64,000 nt of DNA from assembly GCF_014839805.1 (NCBI RefSeq), contig NC_051119.1, positions 6,193,245 to 6,257,244 on the forward strand. The letters run 5' to 3'. Of the stretch, positions 10,252 to 20,112 are shown piece by piece. Each line of letters begins with the position of its first letter. Position 1 is the stretch's first letter. Under the pieces are notes generated by a model. That model saw only the letters and a list, made by a program, of their open reading frames with translations, was not told where the DNA came from and searched no databases. The translations under genes and the position numbers were made by a program. The stretch comes from Manduca sexta. Its lineage: Eukaryota > Arthropoda > Insecta > Lepidoptera > Sphingidae.

Positions 10252-10526
10252 CGGAGTACCTACCGACCCTGGTACCCCGCGGCGAGTCAACAAGAAGAGT
10301 TCGTCCGCTGCGCGTGAACGACGTGGTCGCCATCGCCGACCAACAGCTGCCGAGGAACGTGTGGCCGCTGGGGATCGTCCAGCGCACGTTCGAGGGACCC
10401 GACGGAGCCATACGAGTCGCTGAAGTCAAGACAAAGAGCGGCGTATTTCGACGCCCGGTGACGAAGATCGTCGTGCTGCACCCGGAGGAGGAGGCTGCGC
10501 GAGCTACGCCGGGGGGAGGATGTTAG
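10190..10526 (+). CDS. BEL/Pao Pol C-terminal domain (DUF5641-like)
   Basis: The C-terminus of Pol, in a third frame. The segment AQALADNFWRRWIAEYLPTL, then RPLRVNDVVAIADQQLPRN and PLGIVQRTFEGPDG, matches the pattern I know for the DUF5641 domain that ends BEL/Pao integrases. The ORF is open from 10140. The stop codon at 10524-10526 lies six bases inside the 3' LTR, so Pol reads through the polypurine tract, which is common in compact LTR elements. Confidence 0.88.
10511..10520 (+). promoter_or_regulatory. Polypurine tract of the BEL/Pao element
   Basis: 'ggggggagga' lies immediately upstream of the LTR start TGTT at 10521. Its composition and position fit the plus-strand primer site. Confidence 0.85.
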
Positions 10527-10891
10527 CGACACGACGACTTCGCGGCCGCCGTGACACTGAGGCCCGTCGACGACGCTGCCTAAGGAGCGACGTTACGGGA
10601 CGGCGGACGCAGCGGGACTGAAGCCCGCGCGCCGCACGCTCAGCGAGCGACCCGTCAACGCCGCATCCAGAGGAGCAACGTCGCGGGACGGCGGTCGCCG
10701 CGCGACTGAGGCGCGCACTGCACGCGCTCGACGAGGGACCCGGCGCCGGCGCATCGTGGAACGACGCCCCGCCCACCAGAACCCTACGGCCAATCAGAGC
10801 GACGGACGCGCCAACGAAGGAAAAACGGCGGGCCAATGGCCGAAAAGTGCGTAGGAGGCACACCCGTGCGTTATAGTGCCTCCTAAACTAG

Positions 10892-10898
10892 TATATAA
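10892..10898 (+). promoter_or_regulatory. TATA box of the BEL LTR
   Basis: TATATAA in an otherwise GC-rich U3. At a usual spacing of about 30 bp, transcription would start near 10922, which is the Jockey insertion point. The start site is inferred from spacing only. Confidence 0.65.
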
Positions 10899-10911
10899 GT
10901 CGGGCGATTGT

Positions 10912-10923
10912 ATGCGTAGTTTG
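10912..10923 (+). repeat. Target-site duplication, left copy
   Basis: 'atgcgtagtttg' recurs at 16465-16476 just after the Jockey poly(A). The outer A and G could belong to the element, so the duplication is 10-12 bp. The same 12-mer follows the other Jockey poly(A) at 1212-1223. Confidence 0.92.
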
Positions 10924-11448
10924 CCCCTTCAGGGTTAGCTCGGTGGTAAACCTAACGGTGATAACAAGCCGAGCTAGCGGTGACCCGGCCCGCGCTGCGC
11001 CCCCTCAGGGCTAAAGCGAAGCCGGATGGGTGCGGACAAGGAAGCTGTGGAGACACACCACAGTTTCCCCCGCATATCTCCTTCCCAACCCTACCCTATC
11101 CCTTTCACTCCATCCCGTGTGACGGTTGAGCGTGCGGACCCCTAAAAAGGTCCAATACCGTTTACGTCGCACGGATTGTTAGGAACCCTTTCGCACATTA
11201 AGATTGGCAAAGGGATACAAGCTTAGGGCACACCTAATTTTAAGTACATCCCCCCTCGCCTACACCCGGCGGGGAGGGTCACTCACGCACACAACCCCGG
11301 GCACACCCACCCGGGGACGTTTGTACGTACTTAGAGTCACGCGTTCGTTCACAGTGCGATAGCCGCCTGGTTTCTTGTGGGTTCTTTCCCAGGCGGAACG
11401 CACCCGGGTCCCGAACCCACTCGCGGCCCTCTCACTATTCCTTTTTAA
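10924..11448 (+). promoter_or_regulatory. Jockey 5' UTR with stem-loops
   Basis: Non-coding GC-rich leader that in Jockey elements usually holds the internal promoter. Two potential stem-loops are visible: 'ttagctcgg' near 10935 with 'ccgagctag' near 10968, and 'ctgtgg' with 'ccacag' near 11045-11065. I could not fit it to an HDV-like ribozyme fold. Confidence 0.6.
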
Positions 11449-13252
11449 GTGCCCCTAGGCCCGGATTCGCCCGCAATGGCTGAATCTAGGCCTATGGACA
11501 CTGACGAGCCGCCGGCGGATGTCAACAAGGCTAAACACGCCATGTTGACAACTCTCGCCGAATACATTAGGAGCGACCCTATGTTCTGCTCCCTGGTCCA
11601 CTCCCTAGTGGTTGCCAATGCCCCCCGTGCGGTGCCTGACTCGCCGGAGTCACCCGCTTCACCCGCGTCACCCGCGACCTCTACCGACTCATCTGAGTGA
11701 GTCCTCGGACGGACCTAGTCCGCCCGGGAGCCCGGCCGGAGCCGTCGATCCCGACCTCGCCATGGATTCCGATCCAGGCGCACCCCAGCTTTCCGCTGTC
11801 CCCGTCGCTTGCGCGTCCAAGCGACCTGTTTCCCCTGACCCCAGCGAATCGCGGTCTGGGGCCGCGTCGTCGGACCTCGACGACGACGGCTTCACGACCG
11901 TGAGGAACGGGCGCAGGAAGAAGCAGCGTGGCTCAGACGCTCCTGCGTCCCAAGCGCCTTCTGCGCCTTCCGCGCCTTCTGCGCAAAAACAAAAACCCGC
12001 GGCTTCCCAGCCCGCGCCCGCTAGCTCGACGGATTCGTCGCCACCGACCCAACCTAAGGGGCCTAAAAAGCCGCCGAAGGTAAACCTCCAGCTTCCCGAA
12101 GGGGCCTCCCTTCAGTCCTTTTTTGATGCTCTCACCCGTGGGGGCATTAAAATCCCGCCCAACGCCTGGAACAGTGGCCAAAAACTGCTGTCCCTCCAGC
12201 CCGGGTCAATTAGCGACCACCGCGAATTGACCAAATTTCTTGATAGCAAGCGCTATCATTATTATACCTTTGCGCTCCCGGACGAGCGCCGCTATAGGTA
12301 TGTCATCCGTGGCATACCCCTTCAAATGTCGGCCGCCGAGGTCCAACAAGGCCTCCAGGCCAAGGGCATCGCAGCCCTAGAGGTGCACCGGATGCACCGC
12401 AAATCGCGTTTGTCACGACGTGGCATCCAGTACGAGATGGTCCTCGCCATCTTAGCTACCCCCGCAGACGTAAAAGCTCTTTACGAGCTACGCGACATCT
12501 CGGGTCTCGGCGGCTTCACTGTCGAGACCCCACATAAGACTAGCGAGGTTGCGCAGTGTCACAACTGCCAGAAGTATGGCCACAACTCGCGTGGCTGTCG
12601 CCTCCCCGCCAGGTGCGTCAAGTGCCTCGGCGAGCACGGCACGTCTGAGTGCCCGCGTCCGAAAGATAGGTCCCAGTGCACGGAGCCGCCTTCGTGCACC
12701 AACTGCCGGCAATCTGGCCATCCGGCCAATTACCGGGGGTGCCCACGGGCACCCAAATACAAGTCCAATTATAGGACCAATCAGGCCCCTAAGGCCAAGG
12801 CCCCTCAGGCCGAAAAATTCGTTTTGGCCCCAGCCCCGACACGTAACCCGTGGTTTCCCGCCACGGTACGTGCCGACTCGCGTCCCCAGGCCCAGGGCGG
12901 TGGTTCTCCCGGAGGATCTCCCGCCACCCCGGCCACAACACCAGCAGCGGCGGCCACTGTTCCCGCTCCCGTCCCAACGCCCTCGACCTCCAAGGCTACC
13001 TCTTCCAAGGTAGTCAAGTCGAAGGCTCCCGCACCATCCAAACCCCAGGTGGCGGCGACTCCGTCGTCTAGCGGCGCGGCTTCTTCATTCTCTCTGGTTT
13101 CCCCAGAGATTATCGAACTCCACGCGCTGATCCACGACTGCTCGTCCAAAATGAAGGCACTGGGTCGCTCTGACTCAGTCCTTTTCGCCCAAATTTATAA
13201 CGCGCAACAGCGCATATTCCAGCCTCACTATGGAATCCATTTTCTCTCCGTA
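11449..13252 (+). pseudogene. Jockey ORF1 (Gag-like RNA-binding protein), one frame change
   Basis: ORF1 protein coats LINE RNA in the ribonucleoprotein particle. The likely start is ATG 11449 (or 11476), in a frame that closes at 11700; the rest continues one frame over (open from 11612). The junction has a 4-base tandem GAGTGAGT at about 11694-11701, so a 4-base (or 1-base) gain explains the shift. Counting from 11612, a Pro/Ser/Ala-rich linker covers residues 30-150, an RNA-binding domain about 215-310 (YVIRGIPLQMSAAEV), and three zinc knuckles follow: C316-C319-H324-C329, C335-C338-H342-C347 and C362-C365-H370-C377. A Pro/Ala-rich tail follows. No stop separates it from the ORF2 methionine at 13253. 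Confidence 0.9.
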
Positions 13253-16231
13253 ATGGCTTCTCCAAACGGAAATAACCCATCGCGACTCAAGCCTCGCTCC
13301 CTCAGAGTGGGCTTTTTCAACCTTAATGGTATACGCGGCCAACGAGCCGAACTCTCAGACTTTGCTCGCGATCATAAATTGGACGTCTTCCTCCTCCAGG
13401 AAACGTTCCTCAAACCCTCCCAACGCAGTCCCAAACTCCCCAATTTCAATCTCGTGCGAAACGATCGCACCGATGGCCCTAAAGGTGGCACTCTCATTTA
13501 CTACAAAAGGTCCCTGCATTGCATACCTCTCGACCCCCGAAAGCCTGAGCAGCATTGAGGCTTCAGTGTGCAGGCTTTCCATGACAGGACACCCGCCGAT
13601 CACTCTGATCTCGGCCTATCTCTCACCTAGTAAGGAGCTTCACTCCAACGAACTAATAACCCTACTCAGTATGGGGGAGTCCGTCCTTCTGGCGGGCGAC
13701 CTTAACGCCAAGAACACTCTTTGGAACTGCAACTCTACCAACGGTAGGGGTGCGGTACTCGAGAGCTGTCTTGACGAAATTGACATGAGCATTCTGGTTC
13801 CTTCTGAACCCACGCACTATAGTTTCATGAACGATAGTTTCAGACCCGATATCTTAGATATTGCACTCGTAAGGAACGTATGTCTCAACGTGCGTTCCCT
13901 GCGAGTGGTACACGAGCTAGATTCAGACCACAGACCTGTGATCCTAGAACTAGCCCCCCGTAACGGTCCCTCAGACACAGGTCCCAACGACATAGTGAAA
14001 GTGTCGACGAATTGGCGGCTCTTGAGCACCAAACTCGCCGACACTTCATCTGATGTTCTCTCTTCTATTCCGCCCAACATCGTGACTCGCGAGGAAACGA
14101 CCGGCGCGATTCGCTCCTTCACCAACCATCTACACCACGTCTTGAGCGAAAGCTCCGAGAGGGTGCCCGAGACCGGCAACGGTCAAGGGCATCTTCCCGA
14201 TGACGTGAGATGGGTGCTGAGGAGGCGAAACGCAGCACTAAAGGCCTGCGTGTCTGACCCCTCCCCGGATCGTCGGCGTCTCGCGCGTTACCTCCAACGT
14301 GAGGCCAGACGTCGCGTAAAGGACGCCGTCGATTCGAGGTGGGAGCAGCACTTGTCGGAAATCCAACCGACCCACACGGCCTTTTGGAAGCTGGTCCGCT
14401 CTTTCAAGAGAAAGGATGTGGCCTCTTTTCCTCCGCTCAATCGTCCGAATCAACGCCCCGCGTTTGACGACGACGAGAAAGCGGAATTATTAGCCTCCAC
14501 CCTGCAGTCTCAATGCTCGCTCGAAACAACTCCCGTAGACCACGATCATCTTGTTGCGGTAGACTCTTTTGTCGAAAGTAGGAACGCGATCCCTTCGCCG
14601 CCTATTCCGCGACCGTTACAAACAATCGACCCGGACGTCGACGCGCCCCCGACCCCTCGCGCCGGTGACGATCAAAGAAGTCGTCACTCTGATCAAGGCA
14701 CTAAATAGGCGAAAAGCCCCCCGGGGCTGACGGTATCCCCACTAGGTTACTGAAAATGCTACCGGGGCATCTGGTCAAGATTCTTGCTGACATCCTCAAT
14801 GCAGCATTCCAGAACTGCTACTTTCCTGAGGCCTGGAAAGAAGCAGTCGTGATAGGGATTCACAAGCCGGGTAAACCCGCGTCAGATCCGGCCTCCTATA
14901 GGCCCATTAGCCTCCTTAGTACGATAGGGAAACTTTATGAGCGGATCGTCCTCGACCGTCTCAAAATAGTAGCCAATTCTCACAATCTGCTCCCTCCGGA
15001 GCAGTTTGGTTTCCGTAATAGGCACAGTTGCGTGCATCAGATACTCCGCATCACGGAGCATGCCTACTCTAAATTCAAGTTAGGATTTTATACCGGTGCT
15101 CTCTTCTTCGATGTTGAGAAAGCATTCGACAAAGTGTGGCACAACGGCTTGCTGTACAAGCTGTACACTCTCAACGTGCCCACACAGCTCGTGCACATCA
15201 TACGAGAATTTTTGTCGAATCGCGGTTTCAAATATCGCGTCGAGGGCACCCTCTCCTCTAGACATACCATCTCAGCCGGAGTCCCGCAAGGCTCCGCGCT
15301 ATCACCCTTTCTCTTCTCGCTATATACTAGCGATATTCCTAAATTCAAAGACGCCCATCTGGCGCTATTCGCGGACGATACGGCGATCTACGCTTCACGT
15401 AGAGAGCCGGAACATGTGGTGCGCACTTTGCAGGCCGCCGCCGATCAGCTCGGCGAGTGGTTTCGCAAATGGCGCATCACTGTCAACCCCTCCAAAAGCC
15501 AAGCTATCCTATTCCATAGGATGCCTAAGAAAGAAGCGCCTAACGCTTCAGTTAGATTGTCTGGCCAGATCATTCCTTGGACCCGTAAGGTCAAATATCT
15601 AGGTGTGTATCTTGATCAGAGTTTGACCTTCGCCCCGCACGTAAATGCGGTACGCGCGCGAGCCGCATTCGCGATGAGCCAGCTCCACTGGCTCCTAAAC
15701 CGTAAAAGTAAGATGTCTATCCGCAACAAGATTAGGATCTTTACTACGTGCGTTAGACCGATCATGACGTACGCGTCCCCCGTATTCGCGCATATACCGC
15801 CTGCTCGACTTAAGTGTCTGCAGGTGTTGCAAAACAAATTTCTCAGACGTGCACTCGGTGCCCCGTGGTACGTTCGCAATAGCAACCTCCACGTGGACAC
15901 CGATATGCCGACCATCAGGCACTTTATGCACATGGCCAGCAGACGCTATTTCGATAAGGCGGTCAATCACCCGAACCCGTTAGTCCGATTAAATTCAAAA
16001 TACACTCCATTCGACCGCGCGAAATGGAGAAGACCGCGTTCAGTTCTGTCAGATCCAGAGGACGATATAACTCTGGCAATACGTAGAAAGCACGAGCTGC
16101 TTAAAAAGCTCAAACACTCCACACGACCGTTGCTCCGTCCTCGCCGTCGAGGACCTCGCCGCGTCCCCCGTCCTCCCGACCCTTCTGATAATTCCGGCCC
16201 GGACGCCGATGTAACCATGTTAGATTGTTAG
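13253..16231 (+). pseudogene. Jockey ORF2: AP-type endonuclease and reverse transcriptase, three +1 frame changes
   Basis: ORF2 nicks target DNA and reverse-transcribes LINE RNA from the nick. The ATG at 13253 precedes the endonuclease, whose motifs are all visible: FNLNGIRG (near 13315), LLQETFLKP (near 13393), LAGDLNAKNTLW (near 13690) and LDSDHRPVI (near 13920). RT follows from about 14660, with SDPASYRPISLL, EQFGFRNRHS, FFDVEKAFDKVWH, SAGVPQGSALSPF, the catalytic FADD at 15368-15379, and KYLGV. The last open frame (14756-16231) is 491 codons. The frame moves +1 at the C-run 13534-13538, +1 near 14640-14658 (C-rich), and +1 at about 14716-14725 (CCCCCCGGGG). Three gains of one base in C-runs could be consensus errors, in which case ORF2 would be intact. 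Confidence 0.92.
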
Positions 16232-16443
16232 GTCGTTCCTTCGCACCTCTCGCGTTTCCATAAACGTTGATGTCCCCAAAACATCTCCTCTCAGTGGCCG
16301 TCCTGAGCCGAGGTCGTGACCCTTTAGAGGGTCGCCCTCAGCATGGTCACTTAAGGGCTCGCAGTGCCTAAAGCACGCACCCGCAAGACCGGTGTGTTTG
16401 TATAAGCCGGCCCTTGCCAGGCTAACAAACGTATGACAGAATC
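16232..16443 (+). other. Jockey copy 2 3' UTR
   Basis: Non-coding, homologous to 966-1193. The distal 140 bases are nearly identical between the copies, while the first 80 differ at about a dozen sites. Confidence 0.88.
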
Positions 16444-16464
16444 AAAAAAAAAAAAAAAAAAAAA
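16444..16464 (+). other. Poly(A) tail of Jockey copy 2
   Basis: An A-run of 21-22 bases, ending at the right copy of the target duplication. Confidence 0.93.
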
Positions 16465-16572
16465 ATGCGTAGTTTGTAGTTCGAGGCAGAATAAGAAAAT
16501 TGGTACGAGATAAGCAGATTCGAAAATAAACCAGTGAACAAATCCGTGGAAGTTTTAATACAGTCCCCAACA
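16465..16572 (+). repeat. BEL/Pao 3' LTR, R/U5 remainder and element end
   Basis: Identical to 1212-1319 over all 108 bases. It ends 'ccccaaca', and from 16573 the DNA turns AT-rich and unrelated. The target duplication of the BEL insertion cannot be checked because the left flank is outside the window. Confidence 0.9.
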
Positions 16573-16593
16573 CTTAATATGTACGCACGTATG

Positions 16594-16812
16594 TAAGAAG
16601 TTATACTTCTTTGGCGTAACAAGATAAAAATCTTTCTAAAAATTTAATCCGTCGCGTTATCCTATGTTTGCAGAGGAAAAGACACTAATAATAGAAAATT
16701 ACAATGTTCACTAGCTAATTACATGGTGTCGGTTTTTCGTGACGGTGTGCGCTTCGTAAAAATGTACTCTCATCATTTTTCACTAACGCGCCAAAAGAAG
16801 TATAATTTCAAT
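16594..16812. mobile_element. MITE-like element with short inverted ends
   Basis: The left end 'gaagttatacttctttggcg' is the near-perfect inverse of the right end 'cgccaaaagaagtataattt'. The right half recurs at about 24880-24985. It lies 21 bp from the BEL LTR. The superfamily was not determined. Confidence 0.55.
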
Positions 16813-17148
16813 ACATCCAAACATTCTTCCAAACTTTCGCATTTATAATATTACAAATAGGTAAACAATTATATATGTTTTTGCTAGACCGAATTATTAG
16901 TTCTAATTTAAATTTAATCCAATTGCTAATACGTGGTATTTGGAGCGTCAAATCCTTGCTACTTGAGCTCGATGCAATTAGCGTCAGTGCCGTCTTGCCG
17001 TTAACACGTCTAAGGATTTATGACGTTGTACTTAGGCGAATAATGTACTTGCATCGATTTTCTATGACGTGTAGGCTCTTGCATAGTTTATTTGTGAATT
17101 AGCCTGTGTTTAGCTTTTACTTGCGATTTTGCCTGCGTAAAAAAAATC

Positions 17149-17462
17149 GGCATAAAAAGCGTATAGTTGGGTGTGGAACGGACTACCAAGACGAATGTCC
17201 GCAGGTTCAAATCCTCTGACTTTTCTAAAATCATGTGTGTATTCTTTGTGAATTTATCGTTCGCTTTAACCGTGAAGGAAAACATCGTGAGGAAACCTGC
17301 ACATCTGAGAAGTTCTCTATAGGAATTTCGAAGGTGTGTGAAGTCTATCAATCCGCACTAGGCCAGCGTGGTGGACTAAGGCCTAATCCCTCTCAGTAGT
17401 AGAGGAGGCCCGTGCTCAGCAGTGGGCAAGTATATAATACAGGGCTGATATTATTATTATAT
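17149..17462 (+). mobile_element. SINE-1 copy (tRNA-derived)
   Basis: A degenerate A box ('tatagttggg') and a B box 'ggttcaaatcc', but 15-20 bases are lost just after the B box. The body and the 3' tail 'gggctgatattattattat' are typical. SINE-1 resembles Metulj-type lepidopteran SINEs. Confidence 0.88.
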
Positions 17463-17465
17463 TAT

Positions 17466-17566
17466 TATAAGAGTAATGTACCTCTAAGAGAATAAACATC
17501 AAAATCGGTTTAGTAGTCTTTGAGATAAGCACGTTCAAACAAACACGTCCGGTTAATATATATTCT
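17466..17566 (-). mobile_element. HEL-a Helitron fragment (5' terminal part)
   Basis: On the reverse strand it carries the Helitron 5' terminal region: 'gtagtctttgagataagc' and 'gttcaaacaaaca' correspond to the inverse of the 'tgtttgaacgcgctaatctc' block of the long copy at 37550. Confidence 0.65.
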
Positions 17567-17644
17567 TATAGATTTTGCCCTTTCAAAGTTGCATATAATC
17601 CGGTCTCTAGAAAATATAGTTAAGATATTTTTTTTATGATTTTA

Positions 17645-17905
17645 TTGTGAACTAATTTTTACTCGCGGTTACGCCAACATGAAAAAGTTTTTTTGGATAA
17701 AAATCTCGCTTTATAAATGGAAGCCCAGGATAAATGGAGCCAATATTTTAAGTAAGACCTCTAACAACACATTGGTGAAAATCGCATTTAATTCCATGCA
17801 GTAGTTTTTGTGTGGTGCGTGTACAAACATACAGATAGAAAAAACCGTTGTTTAGGCTTCTGTTGCTCTAAAGACTTCCAATACTATCTTTAATATCTAT
17901 AGATA
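17645..17905 (-). mobile_element. HEL-d Helitron-like copy
   Basis: It starts with 'tttactcgcggttacgcc', the inverse of a hairpin-bearing Helitron 3' end, and ends with 'ttaatatctatagat', the inverse of a 5' TCTATA start. Related copies lie at 51655-51860 and 59855-60000. Confidence 0.6.
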
Positions 17906-17928
17906 TTAAAGAAAAACTAATATTGGTA

Positions 17929-17962
17929 GTCGATGCCTGTACATTATAATGAACAGGCATCG
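17929..17962. repeat. Perfect short hairpin
   Basis: 'cgatgcctgt' and 'acaggcatcg' form a 10 bp stem around an AT-rich loop ('acattataatga'). Role unknown. Confidence 0.7.
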
Positions 17963-18426
17963 GGCTGTTACATTTTCATTATATGTATAGAAGTCGAGTA
18001 TAAAATGACGATTATGAAACATTAGTGCATAAAAGAGCAGTAAATGATATTTGAATAATAGACGATATTAATTGTTCAAAGAGAAACTGCTGCTTTATAT
18101 TAAAGAAGCTTATTGTCGTAGTCACCATAAAATTTCATAATTTCAACCCTAATTTCATAGACATAAACACGTACACGTTGACAATTAGAAGATATCCTAC
18201 CAGCGCCACCATTTTCAGACAGATACACATCGCGTTTAACTCAAAAGTTTATCCAAACACGTCATAAATTGTTAGTCGCAACTCGGTAACACGATGTTTA
18301 CTAGCAATTAAATATCAATTTCGTACACATTAATCATTCTTGGAATTGTGAGTACGAAAGCCATGGTACAACTCGCGTGACATACGGCTTGCTTGTGCGT
18401 GCAGTGTTTGTTTCGAACTAGTTTTT
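17963..18426. other. AT-rich stretch without recognised features
   Basis: No convincing coding frame, repeat match within the window, or RNA gene seen. Confidence 0.6.
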
Positions 18427-18668
18427 AGACTGTCGGTGGTGTTGTACTGCATGCGCGGTACGGCAACGCTTTGAAGTTACAGGTTTGAATTTCGGGTCGG
18501 GAAAAGTAATATTTGTTTTTTTCTGTTCAGTATCAGCCTGGAGTCTGGAAGTGCCCGATATGGCGATAGGCTCCCCTATTACATCATGGGTGGAACACAC
18601 TTGGCGAAATGGGTGCCCTGGTCGCACGTCTGCATATCTCTTCGGGGATAAATGCGTGATGTTTGTTT
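18427..18668 (+). mobile_element. SINE-2 copy (tRNA-derived)
   Basis: A degenerate tRNA-like head ('ggtttgaatttcgggtcggg' around the B box), then the family signature 'cagtatcagcctggagtctg' and the 3' part 'cttcggggataaatgcgtga'. Confidence 0.8.
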
Positions 18669-19611
18669 ATTAGTTTAGTTTTTAGATGGAATGATATTAG
18701 TTTTTTATGTGTTTGCTTTGAGTTTTGAATGCAGAATGCGTTTGATAACATCGTGTTTAAGGGTAAAGAAGTTAAACGAAGATAAATGAAAAGATGTGCT
18801 ATTAAATGCTGTTTACTAAGTATTTTGTGTCATACTTCGTAATTCGTAACAAATATTTGAACACAATACAAACAATTGTTTTGATCCGGGGATTTTCGAG
18901 CTACGTTCATTAGTAATATTGTTCCCCCATGTAAGAATAAAATGTTTTTATTTAATTCACATTAAGTATCAAAAAATTCATCTGCAAACATAGAATTTAA
19001 AAATACATAAGTAACGAAAAAAAAAATAGTTACATTTAGAATTATTATCTCGTCACATAAAACGTTACTTTATTATAATATTAATGTACATGCATGTATT
19101 AAAAAAAAATGGCGTCTAATACATAGGCAAAGTCACCAAATTTTCACCTCTTCGGAGTACAAAAACAGTATTAAAATTTAGATTGAAGGATGTAGACATA
19201 AAACTAGATAAAACGATTAATACAAAGAACACAAAGTTGTAACATACTTAAAGATGTGTATGTGTACATATGTGTGCGTGTATGTTTGTATGCATTCATG
19301 TGTGAATGCAATGATTTTGTTGTACAAAAAAATCGTCAGTGTGTTACGAAATTCGTCGCAGAGATCTTTTGTTTAAAATAGTAATGTTGATTGATGAAGT
19401 GTGCTAATATTTCACACTAAAATATATCATTCATATGTTATACAATAATTTCTGTTAGTAAAACATTCGGTGACGTCAGCGGATTTGCCCGCATAAATGC
19501 ATTTCCCGAAATAAACGTATTATTGTGTAGTTTATTGAGGTAAAGGTAGCCTATATTATAATCAAGGTATTATTTACCTATATGCCAAATTCCATTAAAA
19601 ACCGTTCAGGG
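18669..19611. other. AT-rich stretch without recognised features
   Basis: Low-complexity A/T tracts and a purine-pyrimidine (TGTG-rich) patch near 19255-19310. No gene or repeat seen. Confidence 0.55.
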
Positions 19612-19914
19612 GCCGTTCAAGTATTACGTAACGCAATTTTTTCTTGGAAAACGTTACGATGCGTTACAGGAGCGGGAAGGGAGTCTCCTACAAAGCGTTA
19701 TGTAACATTGCTTTTTTAATTTTGAAACAATAACGAAGGTATTTTATCAACTTTCCGGTATTTGCGTAAATTAATTGTGAATATTACAAAAATATTGTCA
19801 CATTAGAGTTACATAACTTTTGGAGGGGGACGTATAGGAAAACGTTACAGCGCAGTAAATGGTGGGGGTTTTAAATCTTCAAAAAAAGCAGTACGTAATA
19901 CTTGAACGGCCTGT
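19612..19914. mobile_element. Non-autonomous TIR DNA transposon (MITE)
   Basis: The ends are inverted: 'ggccgttcaagtattacgta' at the left and 'tacgtaatacttgaacggcc' at the right. The interior has no transposase. I see no clear target duplication, so the superfamily is open. Confidence 0.75.
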
Positions 19915-19947
19915 GATATTTTATAACAAAATAATATTAGGTATTTC

Positions 19948-20112
19948 TTGTCAGTGTCAGCTCGGAGTCTGGAATTTGTGCCCAATACGGGGACAGGATC
20001 GCCCCTATCACATCATGGGATAGAACAAACATGACGAAATTTATGTGCCCTAATTGTATCTCTGTCATAATTGTGCTTACCCCGTCAGGGGTAAAGGTAT
20101 GATATGGGTATA
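19948..20112 (+). mobile_element. SINE-2 fragment, 5'-truncated
   Basis: 'gtcagctcggagtctggaat' through 'taccccgtcaggggtaaagg' matches the SINE-2 body and 3' end. The tRNA-like head is missing. Confidence 0.75.

Larger units (their letters stand above)
10521..10923 (+). repeat. BEL/Pao 3' LTR, U3 part, interrupted by Jockey
   Basis: It begins TGTTAGCGACACG after the polypurine tract and is very GC-rich. It contains an imperfect direct repeat of about 88 bp (units starting near 10583 and 10671, both opening 'aggagc.acgt') and a TATA box. The LTR resumes at 16465 after the Jockey insertion and ends with AACA at 16572. Without the insertion and one copy of the target duplication the LTR is about 500 bp. 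Confidence 0.9.
10924..16464 (+). mobile_element. Jockey-clade non-LTR retrotransposon, full-length copy 2
   Basis: About 5.5 kb with a GC-rich 5' UTR, ORF1 with three zinc knuckles, ORF2 with apurinic-type endonuclease and RT, a 3' UTR and a poly(A) of about 21. It is bounded by a 10-12 bp target duplication. ORF1 architecture (leucine-poor linker, 'RGIP' RNA-binding domain, CCHC triplet) and ORF2 without RNase H place it in the Jockey clade. It lies in the 3' LTR of the BEL element in the same orientation. Confidence 0.95.

Noticed and set aside
1320..10520. Two complete BEL elements in tandem
   Set aside because: The second part lacks the 5' LTR and Gag start, and the duplicated segment is bounded exactly by a 500-N gap, so an unmerged contig overlap explains it better.
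10924..11075. HDV-like ribozyme at the Jockey 5' end
   Set aside because: I tried the nested P1/P2/P3/P4 layout and could not find a P1 partner for the first seven bases.
11689..13149. Reverse-strand ORFs across Jockey ORF1
   Set aside because: They are mirror shadows of the GC-rich ORF1 coding strand with no independent domain.
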